From Herbidospora mongoliensis (GTDB taxonomy: Bacteria > Actinomycetota > Actinomycetes > Streptosporangiales > Streptosporangiaceae), in assembly GCF_001570545.1 (NCBI RefSeq), contig NZ_BBXD01000016.1, positions 62,001 through 126,000 on the forward strand: a stretch of 64,000 nucleotides of DNA, in the 5' to 3' direction. The number at the start of each line of letters is the position of its first letter. The stretch's first letter is position 1. Positions 27,839 to 37,601 of the stretch are shown here, piece by piece. The notes below the pieces were generated by a model, which made no database searches, was not told the origin of the DNA, and saw nothing but the letters and a program-made list of their open reading frames with translations. The position numbers and the translations under genes are program-made.

Positions 27839-29131
27839 ATGAAGCCACGTGTACTGGTTAGTGCTGCGTTGGTCGCATTGGTGTCATTAATGTCGGCGTG
27901 CGGTGGTTCGGATGGTGGCGAGCAGGCTGCGCAGCAGCCAGGGGCGCCCGCCGCCACGGACGCACCGGCAGTCGAGGTCACGATGTGGACGCGTGCGGCC
28001 ACCCAGGCTCAGAGTGAGCGACTGGTGCAGGCCTACAACGCGGGTCACAAGAACCAGGTGAAACTGACCGTCATTCCGACGGACAACTACCAGCCGCGCG
28101 TCGCGGCGGCGGCGGGAGCCGGGCAGCTGCCCGACATCTTCGCGTCGGATGTGGTCTTCGTTCCGAATTACACGTCGCAGGGTCTGTTCATGGACATCAC
28201 GGACAGGGTCAACGCCCTGCCGTTCAAGGACAGTCTTGCTCCGTCGCACATGAAGCTGGGCACCATGGAGGGCAAGAACTACACCCTCCCGCACACCCTC
28301 GACCTCTCGGTCTGGTTCTGGAACAAGGACCTCTACGAGAAGGCCGGGCTCGACCCGGAGAAGGGTCCCACGACCCTCAAGGAGTACGCCGAGCAGGCGA
28401 CGACCGTCCAGGAGAAGCTCGGCAAGGACGGCAAGGTCAGCGGCACCTTCTTCGGCGGCAACTGCGGCGGCTGCTTCGTCTTCACCTTCTGGCCCGCCGT
28501 CTGGGCCGCCGGTGGCGACACGCTGAACGCCGAGGGCACCGAGTCGCTCAACGACAAGTCGCCGATGACCGACGTGTTCTCGATCTACCGCGGCCTCTAC
28601 GAGAAGGGCGTCACCGGCGCCACCACCAAGGAGGAGCAGGGCCCGACGTGGACCGGCTTCTTCCCCAAGGGTGAGATCGGCGTCATGCCGATGCCGTCGA
28701 CCACGCTCGGCTCGATGCCCGCGGACATGAAGATCGGTGTCGCGCCGATCGCCGGCCCCGACGGCGGCGAGTCCACCTTCGTGGGCGGCGACTCGGTCGG
28801 CATCTCCTCCACCAGCAAGAACGCCGACGCCGCTTGGGACTTCCTGTCCTGGTCGGTCTCCGACGAGGCGCAGGTCGAGGTCATGGCCAAGAACAAGGAC
28901 GTGCTCGCCCGGGTCGACCTGGCCAACAACAAGTACTCGGCCGAGGACCCGCGAGTCGTCCTGATCAACTCGCTGGTCGGCAAGGGCCGCACCCCGATGG
29001 CGCTGAAGTTCGGTGAGAGCTTCAACGACCCGCAGGGCCCGTTCCTCCGCCTGGCCCGTGAGGCGCTGTTCGGCGACACCGCCAAGCTTCCCGAGCTCAA
29101 CGCAGCGATTAACGCCTCTCTGCAGTCATGA
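27839..29131 (+). CDS. Sugar ABC transporter substrate-binding lipoprotein
   Basis: A 430-residue family 1 solute-binding protein. Lipobox LMSAC places the lipidated Cys at residue 21. The rest is a two-lobed binding fold (TMWTRAATQAQSERLVQAYN, GEIGVMPMPSTTLGSMP). It would catch oligosaccharides outside the membrane. AAGGAG lies 7 bases before the ATG. The stop overlaps the first permease start (ATGA). Strong promoter and operator upstream indicate sugar induction. The cargo is not readable, but the downstream GH127 and GH43 genes point to arabinose-containing oligosaccharides. Confidence 0.92.
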   Translation: MKPRVLVSAALVALVSLMSACGGSDGGEQAAQQPGAPAATDAPAVEVTMWTRAATQAQSERLVQAYNAGHKNQVKLTVIPTDNYQPRVAAAAGAGQLPDIFASDVVFVPNYTSQGLFMDITDRVNALPFKDSLAPSHMKLGTMEGKNYTLPHTLDLSVWFWNKDLYEKAGLDPEKGPTTLKEYAEQATTVQEKLGKDGKVSGTFFGGNCGGCFVFTFWPAVWAAGGDTLNAEGTESLNDKSPMTDVFSIYRGLYEKGVTGATTKEEQGPTWTGFFPKGEIGVMPMPSTTLGSMPADMKIGVAPIAGPDGGESTFVGGDSVGISSTSKNADAAWDFLSWSVSDEAQVEVMAKNKDVLARVDLANNKYSAEDPRVVLINSLVGKGRTPMALKFGESFNDPQGPFLRLAREALFGDTAKLPELNAAINASLQS

Positions 29132-30066
29132 CGACCCTGACACGTCCCCGTGGGCGTGCGGCGCGCGGCGGTTCTTCCGCCGCCGCTGCGCCGCCGCCCT
29201 GGTGGCGCCGTCAAGGAGCACAGGGATGGCTGTACGCCTTCCCGACCGCCGTCATCGTGGTCGTGCTCTTCCTGGCGCCACTCGTCCTCGTCGTCTGGAT
29301 GTCGCTGAACAAGTGGCCGTTGCTCGGTGAGGCGAAGCTCAACTTCCCCGACAACTACACCAAGATCACCGACAACCCCCTCTTTCTCGACTCCGTGTGG
29401 TTCACCCTGAAGTACACCGTGATCATCACGGTCGTGCTCTCGTTGTTCGCGCTCGGACTGGCGCTGCTCGTGCAGGAGCGCAGGCCCGGTGTGGGGTTCT
29501 TCCGCACCGCGTTCTTCCTGCCCGGCGCGGTCGGCTTCGCGGCCGCCGGCCTGCTGTTCTACGGCATGCTCAACAGCGACTTCGGCCCGATCGACCCGAT
29601 CCTGCGGAACCTGGGGATCATCGACGAGCCGGTCAGCTGGATCGGCACGCCGAACATGGCGCTGTTCTCCACGATCGCGCTGGTGCTCTGGCGCTTCGCC
29701 GGGTTCAACATGCTCATCCTGCTCACCGGCCTGCAGGCCATCCCGGTCGCGGTGTACGAGGCGGCCAGGACCGACGGCGCGAGCCGTTGGGTGATCTTCC
29801 GCAGGATCACGCTGCCGCTGCTGCGCCCCACGATCGCGCTGATGCTCATCATGAGCGTCACCGGCTCACTGCTGGCCTTCGACCAGTTCTTCATCTTCAC
29901 CAACGGCGGCCCGGACAACAGCACCGTCTCGATGGTCATGGTCATCTATCGCGACGCCTTCCTCCGGTTCGACCTCGGCGGCGCCGCCGCCCTGTCGGTC
30001 GTGCTGCTGATCGCCCTGGTGGCACTCAACGCCCTGCAGATGCGGGTCCTCAGGAGGCCGGAGTGA
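29128..30066 (+). CDS. Sugar ABC transporter permease, MalF type
   Basis: A 312-residue permease with six hydrophobic helices after a basic Ala/Arg-rich cytoplasmic start. The EAA coupling motif YEAARTDGASRWVIFRRIT (about residues 211-229) contacts the ATPase. Start overlaps the binding-protein stop. No ATPase gene is in the locus, as usual for actinobacterial sugar importers that share an MsiK-type ATPase encoded elsewhere. Confidence 0.92.
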   Translation: MTTLTRPRGRAARGGSSAAAAPPPWWRRQGAQGWLYAFPTAVIVVVLFLAPLVLVVWMSLNKWPLLGEAKLNFPDNYTKITDNPLFLDSVWFTLKYTVIITVVLSLFALGLALLVQERRPGVGFFRTAFFLPGAVGFAAAGLLFYGMLNSDFGPIDPILRNLGIIDEPVSWIGTPNMALFSTIALVLWRFAGFNMLILLTGLQAIPVAVYEAARTDGASRWVIFRRITLPLLRPTIALMLIMSVTGSLLAFDQFFIFTNGGPDNSTVSMVMVIYRDAFLRFDLGGAAALSVVLLIALVALNALQMRVLRRPE

Positions 30067-30076
30067 GGTCTACACA

Positions 30077-30841
30077 GTGAGGTACTACACCACGATGGCG
30101 GCCCTGGCCGTGCTCTTCCTGTTCCCCCTGGTGTGGAGCGGCTGGGCGTCGCTGGAGGAACCGTACAACTACGTGGAGATGGCCCAGTACGGCGAAGGGC
30201 TGGGCACCTACCTGACCAACAGCCTCATCGTCTCCGCGGTGACCGTCGTCGGCACCCTGTTCGTGTCGGGGCTCGGCGGCTACGCCTTCGCCCGGTTCCA
30301 GTTCCCGGGCAAGAACCTGCTGTTCCTCGCCACCCTGGCGATCCTGATGGTGCCGTACGCGACGGTTCTGATCCCCCTGTACGTCCTGCTGGGCTACATC
30401 GGGCTGCAGAACTCGCTGGTCGGCGTGGCTCTGGTCTTCGTCATGTTCCAGTTGCCCTTCGCGCTGTTCATGATGCGCAACGCCTTCGAGGCGCTGCCGA
30501 AGGAGCTGGAGGAGGCCGCGCTGGTCGACGGCTGCGGAACCTTCCGCGCCTTCACCCGCATCCTGCTCCGCGCGGTGCGGCCCGCCCTGATCACCGTCGG
30601 CCTGTTCGCCTTCCTGGCGTCCTGGAACGACTTCTTCGCCCCGCTGATCCTGCTCAACGACGGCGCCAGCTTCACGCTCCCGGTCGCGGTGGTGAGCATG
30701 ACGCAGAACACGTTCGGCGCCATCAACTACGGCATGTTGCAGTCCGGCGTCATGGTCATGGCGATCCCCTGCCTGATCCTCTTCCTCGTCCTTCAGCGCC
30801 ACTACGTGCGCGGATTCATGTCAGGAGCTCTGCGTGGCTAG
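30077..30841 (+). CDS. Sugar ABC transporter permease, MalG type
   Basis: A 254-residue permease, slightly short for MalG but with about six hydrophobic helices and the EAA motif EEAALVDGCGTFRAFTRIL (about residues 144-162). GTG start, 10 bases after the MalF-type gene. The 3' end overlaps the GH127 gene start by 8 bases, so uptake and hydrolysis are translationally linked. Confidence 0.9.
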   Translation: MRYYTTMAALAVLFLFPLVWSGWASLEEPYNYVEMAQYGEGLGTYLTNSLIVSAVTVVGTLFVSGLGGYAFARFQFPGKNLLFLATLAILMVPYATVLIPLYVLLGYIGLQNSLVGVALVFVMFQLPFALFMMRNAFEALPKELEEAALVDGCGTFRAFTRILLRAVRPALITVGLFAFLASWNDFFAPLILLNDGASFTLPVAVVSMTQNTFGAINYGMLQSGVMVMAIPCLILFLVLQRHYVRGFMSGALRG

Positions 30842-32666
30842 TCCCGTGCTGCCGTCCTCCGGCGTGCTGTCCCCTCTCGGCCTGGACGCCGTGCGCCCCG
30901 CCCCCGGCTTCTGGGGCGACCGGATCGCCCTGAACCGGGCGGTCACGATGGCGCACGCCCATGAGTGGATGGAGAAGGAGGGCTGGATCGCCAACTTCCG
31001 CGGCGACGTCCCCCGCCGGGGCCGGGAGTTCAGCGACTCGGAGATCTACAAGCTGCTCGAGGGCATGGCCTGGGCCGACCATCCGGCGCTGCCGGAGCTG
31101 GCCGCGATCGTGGCCCGCGCCCAAGAGCCCGACGGCTACCTCAACACCCGCTGGAAGGACGCGCGCTACACCGACTTCGAGTGGGGCCACGAGCTGTACT
31201 GCTATGGCCACCTCATCCAGGCCGGGGTGGCCAGGCTCCGCATGCACGGCGAGGACGAGCTGACCGAGGTCGTCCGCAGGGTCGCCGACCACGTGTGCGC
31301 CCGGTTCATGGAGACCACCGAGACCTGCGGTCACCCGGTGATCGAGATGGCCCTGGTCGAGCTCTACCGGGCGACCGGCACCGAGCGCTACCTGGAGATG
31401 GCCCGGCGGTTCGTCGAGCGCCGCGGCCTGCCGGCCCTGGCCGACATCGAGTTCGGCCGGGGCTACTTCCAGGACGACATCCCGGTCCGGCAGACGCGGG
31501 TCTTCCACGGCCACGCCGTGCGCGCGCTCTACCTGGCCGCCGGGGTGGTGGACGTCGCCGTCGAGACCGGTGACGTCGACCTGCTCAAGACGGTCGAGGC
31601 GCAGTGGGAGTCCACGATCGCCCGGCGCACCTACCTGACCGGCGGAATGGGCTCGCGCCACTTCGGCGAGTCGTTCGGCGAGGACTACGAGCTGCCCTCC
31701 GACCGGGCCTACTCGGAGACCTGCGCCGGGATCGCCTCGATCATGCTCTCGCACCGGCTGCTGCTGGCCACCGGCGACGCCCGCTACGCGGACCTGGCCG
31801 AGCGCACTCTCTACAACGTGGTGGCCACCGCGCTCGCCCTGGACGGCAAGTCGTTCTTCTACGCCAACCCGCTCCAGGTCCGGGTGCCGGCCAAGCCGCT
31901 GGAGGGCATCAACCTGGCCGCCGAGGGCGGGCTGCGCTCCCCGTGGTTCACCGTGTCCTGCTGCCCGAGCAACATCGCTCGCACGTTCGCCTCGCTGCCC
32001 GCCTACTTCGCGGCCGCGGAGGAGTCCGGGGTGCGGATCCACCACTACACGCCCTCCCGGATCCGGCACGAAGGGCTCGTGCTGGACGTCGAGACCGACT
32101 ACCCGTGGTCGGGTGCGGTCACCGTCCGGGTGGCCGAGGGCGGAACCGGGCGGATCTCCCTGCGGGTCCCTTCGTGGGCCGAGGGCGCGACCATCTCCCA
32201 CGGCGGGACCAAGCGGGCGGTCTCGCCCGGATACGCGGTCGCCGAGGCCGAAGGCGGCTGGCGTCCGGGCGACGTCATCACCCTCGACCTGCCGATGACG
32301 GCCCGGTGGACCGTGCCGGACTCCCGGATCGACGCGATCCGCGGCAGCGTCGCGATCGAACGCGGCCCGCTCGTCTACTGCGCCGAGTCGGTGGGGGACC
32401 AGCCTCCGCTGGCCGAGGTCGTGGTCAGGCCGGAGGAGCCGGTGGAACAGGCGGTCGACGGAGCCATCGAACTGGACGTCAAGGCGGCGCTGATCTCAGG
32501 GGCGCCGACCGGATGGCCGTACACGGCCGAGAAGGACAGTCCGGAGGAAGAGCCGATCACCCTGCGGCTCGTGGCGTACCACCGCTGGGGCAACCACGGA
32601 CCCGCCACCATGCGGGTCTGGCTGCCCGTCGACACCGATCCCGCGTTCTCTGGGGGAACGCGGTAA
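30834..32666 (+). CDS. GH127 family glycoside hydrolase, probable beta-L-arabinofuranosidase
   Basis: A 610-residue cytoplasmic enzyme (no signal peptide). The zinc-cysteine site of GH127 is intact: Glu295 and Cys297 in SETCAGIA, Cys376 and Cys377 in VSCCPSN, matching the Glu-x-Cys and Cys-Cys pattern of the characterised enzyme HypBA1, where one of the paired cysteines is the nucleophile. The N-terminal catalytic barrel (about 1-420) is followed by beta domains. The GTG start overlaps the permease gene. It would release L-arabinofuranose from imported oligosaccharides; related GH127 activities on other sugars are possible. Confidence 0.88.
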   Translation: MASPVLPSSGVLSPLGLDAVRPAPGFWGDRIALNRAVTMAHAHEWMEKEGWIANFRGDVPRRGREFSDSEIYKLLEGMAWADHPALPELAAIVARAQEPDGYLNTRWKDARYTDFEWGHELYCYGHLIQAGVARLRMHGEDELTEVVRRVADHVCARFMETTETCGHPVIEMALVELYRATGTERYLEMARRFVERRGLPALADIEFGRGYFQDDIPVRQTRVFHGHAVRALYLAAGVVDVAVETGDVDLLKTVEAQWESTIARRTYLTGGMGSRHFGESFGEDYELPSDRAYSETCAGIASIMLSHRLLLATGDARYADLAERTLYNVVATALALDGKSFFYANPLQVRVPAKPLEGINLAAEGGLRSPWFTVSCCPSNIARTFASLPAYFAAAEESGVRIHHYTPSRIRHEGLVLDVETDYPWSGAVTVRVAEGGTGRISLRVPSWAEGATISHGGTKRAVSPGYAVAEAEGGWRPGDVITLDLPMTARWTVPDSRIDAIRGSVAIERGPLVYCAESVGDQPPLAEVVVRPEEPVEQAVDGAIELDVKAALISGAPTGWPYTAEKDSPEEEPITLRLVAYHRWGNHGPATMRVWLPVDTDPAFSGGTR

Positions 32667-32683
32667 CGGGATTCCCCTTCACC

Positions 32684-32717
32684 GTCGCCGGACGACGCGT
32701 CCACGTCGTCCGGCGAC
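32684..32717 (+). terminator. Perfect 14-bp hairpin after the GH127 gene
   Basis: Perfect inverted repeat, 14-base arms and a six-base loop (32698-32703), 18 bases after the stop. No T-run follows, so it may be an RNA 3'-end stabiliser or partial terminator separating the transporter/GH127 genes from the secreted enzymes. Confidence 0.6.
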
Positions 32718-32746
32718 CCGACCGAGATTCACCCCTCACGACGGCG

Positions 32747-32761
32747 TTCGACCCCGTCGAA
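32747..32761. promoter_or_regulatory. Palindrome before the giant glycosidase gene
   Basis: TTCGACcccGTCGAA, perfect arms of six bases, 39 bases before the start codon at 32800. It could be a binding site for a second regulator; it is unlike the CGAAAnnnnTTTCG operators. Confidence 0.3.
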
Positions 32762-32799
32762 AAGCAAACCGACCGATCCCGGTACCTGGAGGAAGTCTA

Positions 32800-35700
32800 A
32801 TGAGTGCCAGACGCATAGGCAGGGCGCCCACGTGGCTCGCCCTGGCTGCGCTCACTGTGGCGGGCCTGGTCAGCCTGCCGCCCGCCGCCCACGCCGCAAC
32901 TCCGATCATCCCCGGCAACGAGGGCGACGTCGGTGTCTACACCAACGGCCAGAACCATGTGATGGAGATCGGCGACCCGGTTTACAGCAACGTCGGTGAC
33001 GTCGCGAATCAGGTCAAGCCCGGCGTTCCGTTCACCGCCTCGAGCATGCACCAGTCGATCTTCGAAAAGGACCTCGCGGCCGGCGGGACGGACTACTACC
33101 TCGACCGCATCCTCGGCGTGAAGGGCGCGATCGGGTCGGCCGTACTGATGACCCGCGGCCGCACGCTCTACATGCGCGGCGCCAGCAACGCCAACTTCAC
33201 CACCATGGGCTTCGCCGGCAGCGCCTTCGTCGGCGGCCCGAACAACCTCGGCAACTTCTACACGGTCACCGTTCCCGGCCAGACCGTGACCGAGGTGAAC
33301 GCGAACCGGTTCAACGCACCCTCCCACGCCAAGAGCCAGTACACGGTCGGCGCGACCGGCGTCACCGCCGATCTGACCAAGTTCATCACGTACGAGAACG
33401 TCGCGGTCACCGCGATCACCTTCAACAACCCCGGCGGCTCGGCGGCGACCTTCACGGTCCGCGCGGCCTCGGCGCTCGCCACCCAGGCCGGCGCCGGCAA
33501 CGCCGAGCTGACCGGCACCCGGACCATCACGAGCGGTTCGAACAACGGTCTGGTCGACACCCCGTGGAACCAGATCAGGGTCAACCTGACCGGTGACGGC
33601 TTCACCCGCGCCGGCGCCAACCTGGACCGTGAGATCACGGTTCCGGCCGGCGGCTCGGTCTCGCTGTCGGTCGTCGGCGCGGTGTCGCAGGACTCGCTGC
33701 CGCAGGCGATCACCGAGTACAACGCCTACGCGCAGAAGAGCCCGGCCGACGCCGTCAAGGACGGCATCACCGCGTTCAACCGCCAGTGGGCCAAGGACGT
33801 GCCGTACATCGACGTGCCGGACCCGGCGCTGGAGAAGGCGATCGTCTACCGCTGGTGGGGTGAGCGTTACAACACGCTCGACGCCAACGCGACCGGCTAC
33901 GTCTACCAGTACCCCACGACGATCGAGGGCGTGAATCTCTATCAGAACGCCGTGGCGCTGACCCAGCCGATGCACCTGCAGGACACCAAGTGGCTGCGGA
34001 CGCCGTACCTCCCGTACGGCCAGATCCTCAACATCGGCGAGCTCTCGGGCTCCTCGGCGTTCCTGGACAGCCCGGGTCACACGAGCTGGAACAACCACTA
34101 TTCGCAGTACCTCGGCACCGCGGGCCTGGAGGCCTACGAGGTGCACGGTGGCGGCGCGGCCGTGGCCGACAAGTTCGCCAAGTTCTTCGAGGGCGACGGC
34201 AAGGGCCAGCTCGAGCACTACGACGGCAACAACGACAAGCTGATCGCGTACGACACCAACTACATGCCCGGCAACGACTCGGACGCCATCTCCTTCGGGT
34301 TCCCGAAGACCGGCGGCGGCGCGCCCGGCGCCCGGACCATCGAGCGTCCGGAGTCGGCGTACGTGTGGGGCGCCTTCGACGCCGCCCGGCAGCTCTACTC
34401 GATCTCCGGCGCCGACCAGGCCAAGGTCGACGAGATGGCCACCAGCGCGGACGGGATCCGGGACGCGATCCTGACCAAGCTGTGGAGCCCGGACACGAAG
34501 ATGTTCCTGGCCGCCACCTCGCACGGCGCCACCAGTGCCGCCGCCTCCAACGGCACGCCCAACCCGCTGCCCGTGGCGGCCCGGGGCAACATCCCGGCCA
34601 AGGAGTCGAACCTCTACGACGTCTACTCCGAGAACCTGATCCCCTTCGACCAGGCCTCCACGTACGTCGACGGCTACCGCTTCCTGACCTACGGCGACAA
34701 CTTCCCGATCTTCCCGTTCTACACGGCCAACCAGTACGACAAGACGGCCTACGGGGTCGGCGGTTCGAACAACTTCTCCAACATCAACTTCACCGTGCAG
34801 TACCGCGCTGTGCGGTCGGCCCTGCGGCACTACGACCCGACGGGCAAGTACATCACCCCGGCCTACGCCAAGCGCCTGCTCGACTGGATGGCGTGGAGCA
34901 TCTACCCGGCCGGTGACATGCGGGCGCCGAACCAGTCGGAGTACTACTCCAACTGGAACCCGACCACCAAGACGTACAACCGCAACAACCCGAACCACGT
35001 GATGCTCGGCAACATGAACTACATCTATGTCGAGGACATGGGTGGAATTCAGACGCGTACCGACGACAAGATCGAGCTCTGGCCGATCAACTTCGGTTAC
35101 GAGCACTTCATGGTCAACAACCTGAAGTACCACGGCCAGGACGTCACCCTCGCGTGGGACCCCGACGGCACCGCCTACGGTCTGGGCGCGGGCTACAGCC
35201 TGTTCCTCAACGGTGAGAAGAAGTTCACCACCGACAAGCTGGGCCACGTCACCTACGACCCGGCCACCAACACCGTGACCCCCGCCCCGGGCGCCGGCCT
35301 CACCGTGACCTTCAAGGCCACCGAGGGCGACGACTTCCCGAGCGCGGTGAACACCCCGATCGAGGACGAGCGCGTCGTCTCCTACCTCAAGACGGCCGGC
35401 ATCGACTTGACCGAAGACTCGGCGAACCTGGCGAAGGGCGCGACCCTGGCCTCGTCGTACACCCAGCAGGGCGCCCGCCCCGCCGGTTGGCGTCAGTTCC
35501 ACACCCCGGGTTACAGCACCACCTCGATGAACTACACCCCCGGCGCCATCAAGGAGCTGGAGCGTCCCGTGGCGCTGGCGGCCGTCACCGACGGTGTGAC
35601 CGCCAACGAGCCCTACTGGGGCAACTACGGCACCACCGACAAGAACGGCTACGTCGAGCTGAACTTCGGCTCGGCCAAGACCTTCGACAACGTCAAGTCG

Positions 35701-37539
35701 TTCTTCGTCTCCGACCGTCAGGCCGGTGGCTACCACGAGCCCTCGCGCTGGTGGATCCAGGTGCCCGACGGCAGCGGCGGCTGGAAGGAAGTGCCGGGCC
35801 AGTTCAAGAACCCGGCCGCCACGACGGCGAAGTTCAACGAGGCGCTGTTCCCGAAGGTGACGGCCGACAAGGTGCGCGTCGTCTTCACCAACAGCCCGAC
35901 CTACTTCACCGCGATCTCCGAGATCCAGGTGTTCGACTCGGGCCGTGAGGTCCCGGAGGTCACCAACCAGGCCCCGGCCGTCACCGCCGTGCGTGACGCC
36001 TCGCAGGACGGCAACCTGTCCTCCCGCGTGGTCGGCACCTTCTCCGACGACGGCGTGCCCTACGACGACGAACTAGCCTACGGCTGGGAGACCGTCTCGG
36101 CCCCGGCCGGCGCGGGCGTCATCTTCAGCGACAGCAGGGCGCTGGCCACCCGCGTGACCGGCACCGTCGAGGGCGACTACGTCTTCCGGTTCTTCGCCGA
36201 CGACGGCGAGAAGCGGTCGACCGCGAACGTCTCGGTGACCCTCGCCAAGAAGGCCGTCGCCGCGGAGTTCGGCGCCTCGGCCACGATCACCTCCAGCGGC
36301 TCCGCGTCGTGGGAGAACCAGAACCGCGTCAACGAGGCCACCAACCCGGCCAACTCCAACCCCGGCGCCGGCAACGGCTGGGGCAACTGGGGCCAGCCGA
36401 GGAACGGCACCAGCCCGGCCACCGAGGCGTACCTCCAGTACACCTGGGCCTCGCCGGTCCGGCTCTCCTCGACCGACATCTACTGGTACGACGACAACGG
36501 CGGCACCCGCCGTCCGTCGGCCACCGGCTACGTCATCGAGACCTCGGACGACGGCACCACCTGGACGCCCGTCACGCTGGGCAACGGCTCCACGTACGCG
36601 GCCGGTCTGACGCTCAACGCGTACAACAAGTTCAACTTCGCGCCGGTCACCACGAGCCGGATCCGCATCCGGATCTTCGGCCTCCAGACCGGTGGCGCCG
36701 GAACCGGCGTCCTGCGCTGGCGCGCCAACGGCGAGACCGTCGACTCGGTGGCCTCCCCGGTGCTGATCCGGACCGGTGTCGGCATGATCCCGACCCTGCC
36801 GGCGACGCTCGACGCGAAGTACACCAGCGGTGCCGCCGGCACCGTGGCGTTCAAGTGGCAGCCCATCACCGCCGACCAGGTCGCCGAGACCAACGTCGAC
36901 CCGTTCGTGGTGTACGGCACCAACGACGCCTACGGCCTGATCGCCGAAGCGCGCATCTACGTGCGTCCCGAGATGTCGGACGACGGCATCTCGATCCAGG
37001 GCGCCGAGACCTTCGAGCAGCACGTCGACGTCGGCGAGCTGCCGGTCCTGCCCACCAAGGTGTCCGTCTCGTACAACGACGGCTCCCGGGACAACCAGGC
37101 CATCGGGGTCGACTGGAACTTCGACCCCGCCGTGGTCCAGACCGATGGCACCTACACCGTCATCGGCGACCTGATCCTGCCCGCGTACGTCAGCGAGGCG
37201 GGCACGGTCAGGACCACGCTGAAGCTGATCGTCGGTGAGGGCGGTCCGCAGTTCGCGACCACCGCGACGCCGAAGACCCAGTGCACGGGCACGAACGCCT
37301 ACGTCTCGCTCAACGTCCGCAACGACTCCGATGGGCCGCTCACGATCGAGCTCATCACGCCGTACGGATCGAAGACCGTGGCCAACGTGGCGCCGGGCAA
37401 GAACGCCTTCCAGTCGTTCAACACCCGCGCCAAGACGATCCAGGCCGGCACCGCGACCGTGAAGGTCACCGGAACCGTGGGTGGCCAGCCGGTCACCGAG
37501 ACGGCGACGGTCCCCTACGGCGCGCAGAACTGCGGCTAG
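32800..37539 (+). CDS. Giant secreted multi-module glycoside hydrolase-like protein (1579 aa)
   Basis: Signal peptide about residues 1-33 (ending AHA). Residues about 35-860 form the catalytic part with an (alpha/alpha)-barrel look (YRWWGERYNTLDANATGY, NFPIFPFYTANQYDK, MLGNMNYIYVEDMGGIQ), similar to MGH1-like glycosidases; I cannot name the GH family. Then an F5/8-type C module (about 870-1047), an Ig-like module, a second F5/8-like module (about 1150-1305), two Big_4-type Ig modules and a C-terminal two-Cys module (about 1485-1579) shared with the next gene. TGGAGG lies 8 bases before the ATG. The context suggests attack on arabinose-containing plant polysaccharide outside the cell. Confidence 0.75.
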   Translation: MSARRIGRAPTWLALAALTVAGLVSLPPAAHAATPIIPGNEGDVGVYTNGQNHVMEIGDPVYSNVGDVANQVKPGVPFTASSMHQSIFEKDLAAGGTDYYLDRILGVKGAIGSAVLMTRGRTLYMRGASNANFTTMGFAGSAFVGGPNNLGNFYTVTVPGQTVTEVNANRFNAPSHAKSQYTVGATGVTADLTKFITYENVAVTAITFNNPGGSAATFTVRAASALATQAGAGNAELTGTRTITSGSNNGLVDTPWNQIRVNLTGDGFTRAGANLDREITVPAGGSVSLSVVGAVSQDSLPQAITEYNAYAQKSPADAVKDGITAFNRQWAKDVPYIDVPDPALEKAIVYRWWGERYNTLDANATGYVYQYPTTIEGVNLYQNAVALTQPMHLQDTKWLRTPYLPYGQILNIGELSGSSAFLDSPGHTSWNNHYSQYLGTAGLEAYEVHGGGAAVADKFAKFFEGDGKGQLEHYDGNNDKLIAYDTNYMPGNDSDAISFGFPKTGGGAPGARTIERPESAYVWGAFDAARQLYSISGADQAKVDEMATSADGIRDAILTKLWSPDTKMFLAATSHGATSAAASNGTPNPLPVAARGNIPAKESNLYDVYSENLIPFDQASTYVDGYRFLTYGDNFPIFPFYTANQYDKTAYGVGGSNNFSNINFTVQYRAVRSALRHYDPTGKYITPAYAKRLLDWMAWSIYPAGDMRAPNQSEYYSNWNPTTKTYNRNNPNHVMLGNMNYIYVEDMGGIQTRTDDKIELWPINFGYEHFMVNNLKYHGQDVTLAWDPDGTAYGLGAGYSLFLNGEKKFTTDKLGHVTYDPATNTVTPAPGAGLTVTFKATEGDDFPSAVNTPIEDERVVSYLKTAGIDLTEDSANLAKGATLASSYTQQGARPAGWRQFHTPGYSTTSMNYTPGAIKELERPVALAAVTDGVTANEPYWGNYGTTDKNGYVELNFGSAKTFDNVKSFFVSDRQAGGYHEPSRWWIQVPDGSGGWKEVPGQFKNPAATTAKFNEALFPKVTADKVRVVFTNSPTYFTAISEIQVFDSGREVPEVTNQAPAVTAVRDASQDGNLSSRVVGTFSDDGVPYDDELAYGWETVSAPAGAGVIFSDSRALATRVTGTVEGDYVFRFFADDGEKRSTANVSVTLAKKAVAAEFGASATITSSGSASWENQNRVNEATNPANSNPGAGNGWGNWGQPRNGTSPATEAYLQYTWASPVRLSSTDIYWYDDNGGTRRPSATGYVIETSDDGTTWTPVTLGNGSTYAAGLTLNAYNKFNFAPVTTSRIRIRIFGLQTGGAGTGVLRWRANGETVDSVASPVLIRTGVGMIPTLPATLDAKYTSGAAGTVAFKWQPITADQVAETNVDPFVVYGTNDAYGLIAEARIYVRPEMSDDGISIQGAETFEQHVDVGELPVLPTKVSVSYNDGSRDNQAIGVDWNFDPAVVQTDGTYTVIGDLILPAYVSEAGTVRTTLKLIVGEGGPQFATTATPKTQCTGTNAYVSLNVRNDSDGPLTIELITPYGSKTVANVAPGKNAFQSFNTRAKTIQAGTATVKVTGTVGGQPVTETATVPYGAQNCG

Positions 37540-37547
37540 CACCCCCC

Positions 37548-37576
37548 GGTGGCGGCGCTCTCGTGGCGCCGCCACC
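37548..37576 (+). terminator. Perfect 11-bp hairpin between the two secreted glycosidase genes
   Basis: Arms GGTGGCGGCGC and GCGCCGCCACC, seven-base loop. Only CTTGCC follows, so termination would be weak; processing or attenuation between the genes is possible. Confidence 0.55.
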
Positions 37577-37601
37577 CTTGCCGACGGTTAGGACGAGCAC
37601 C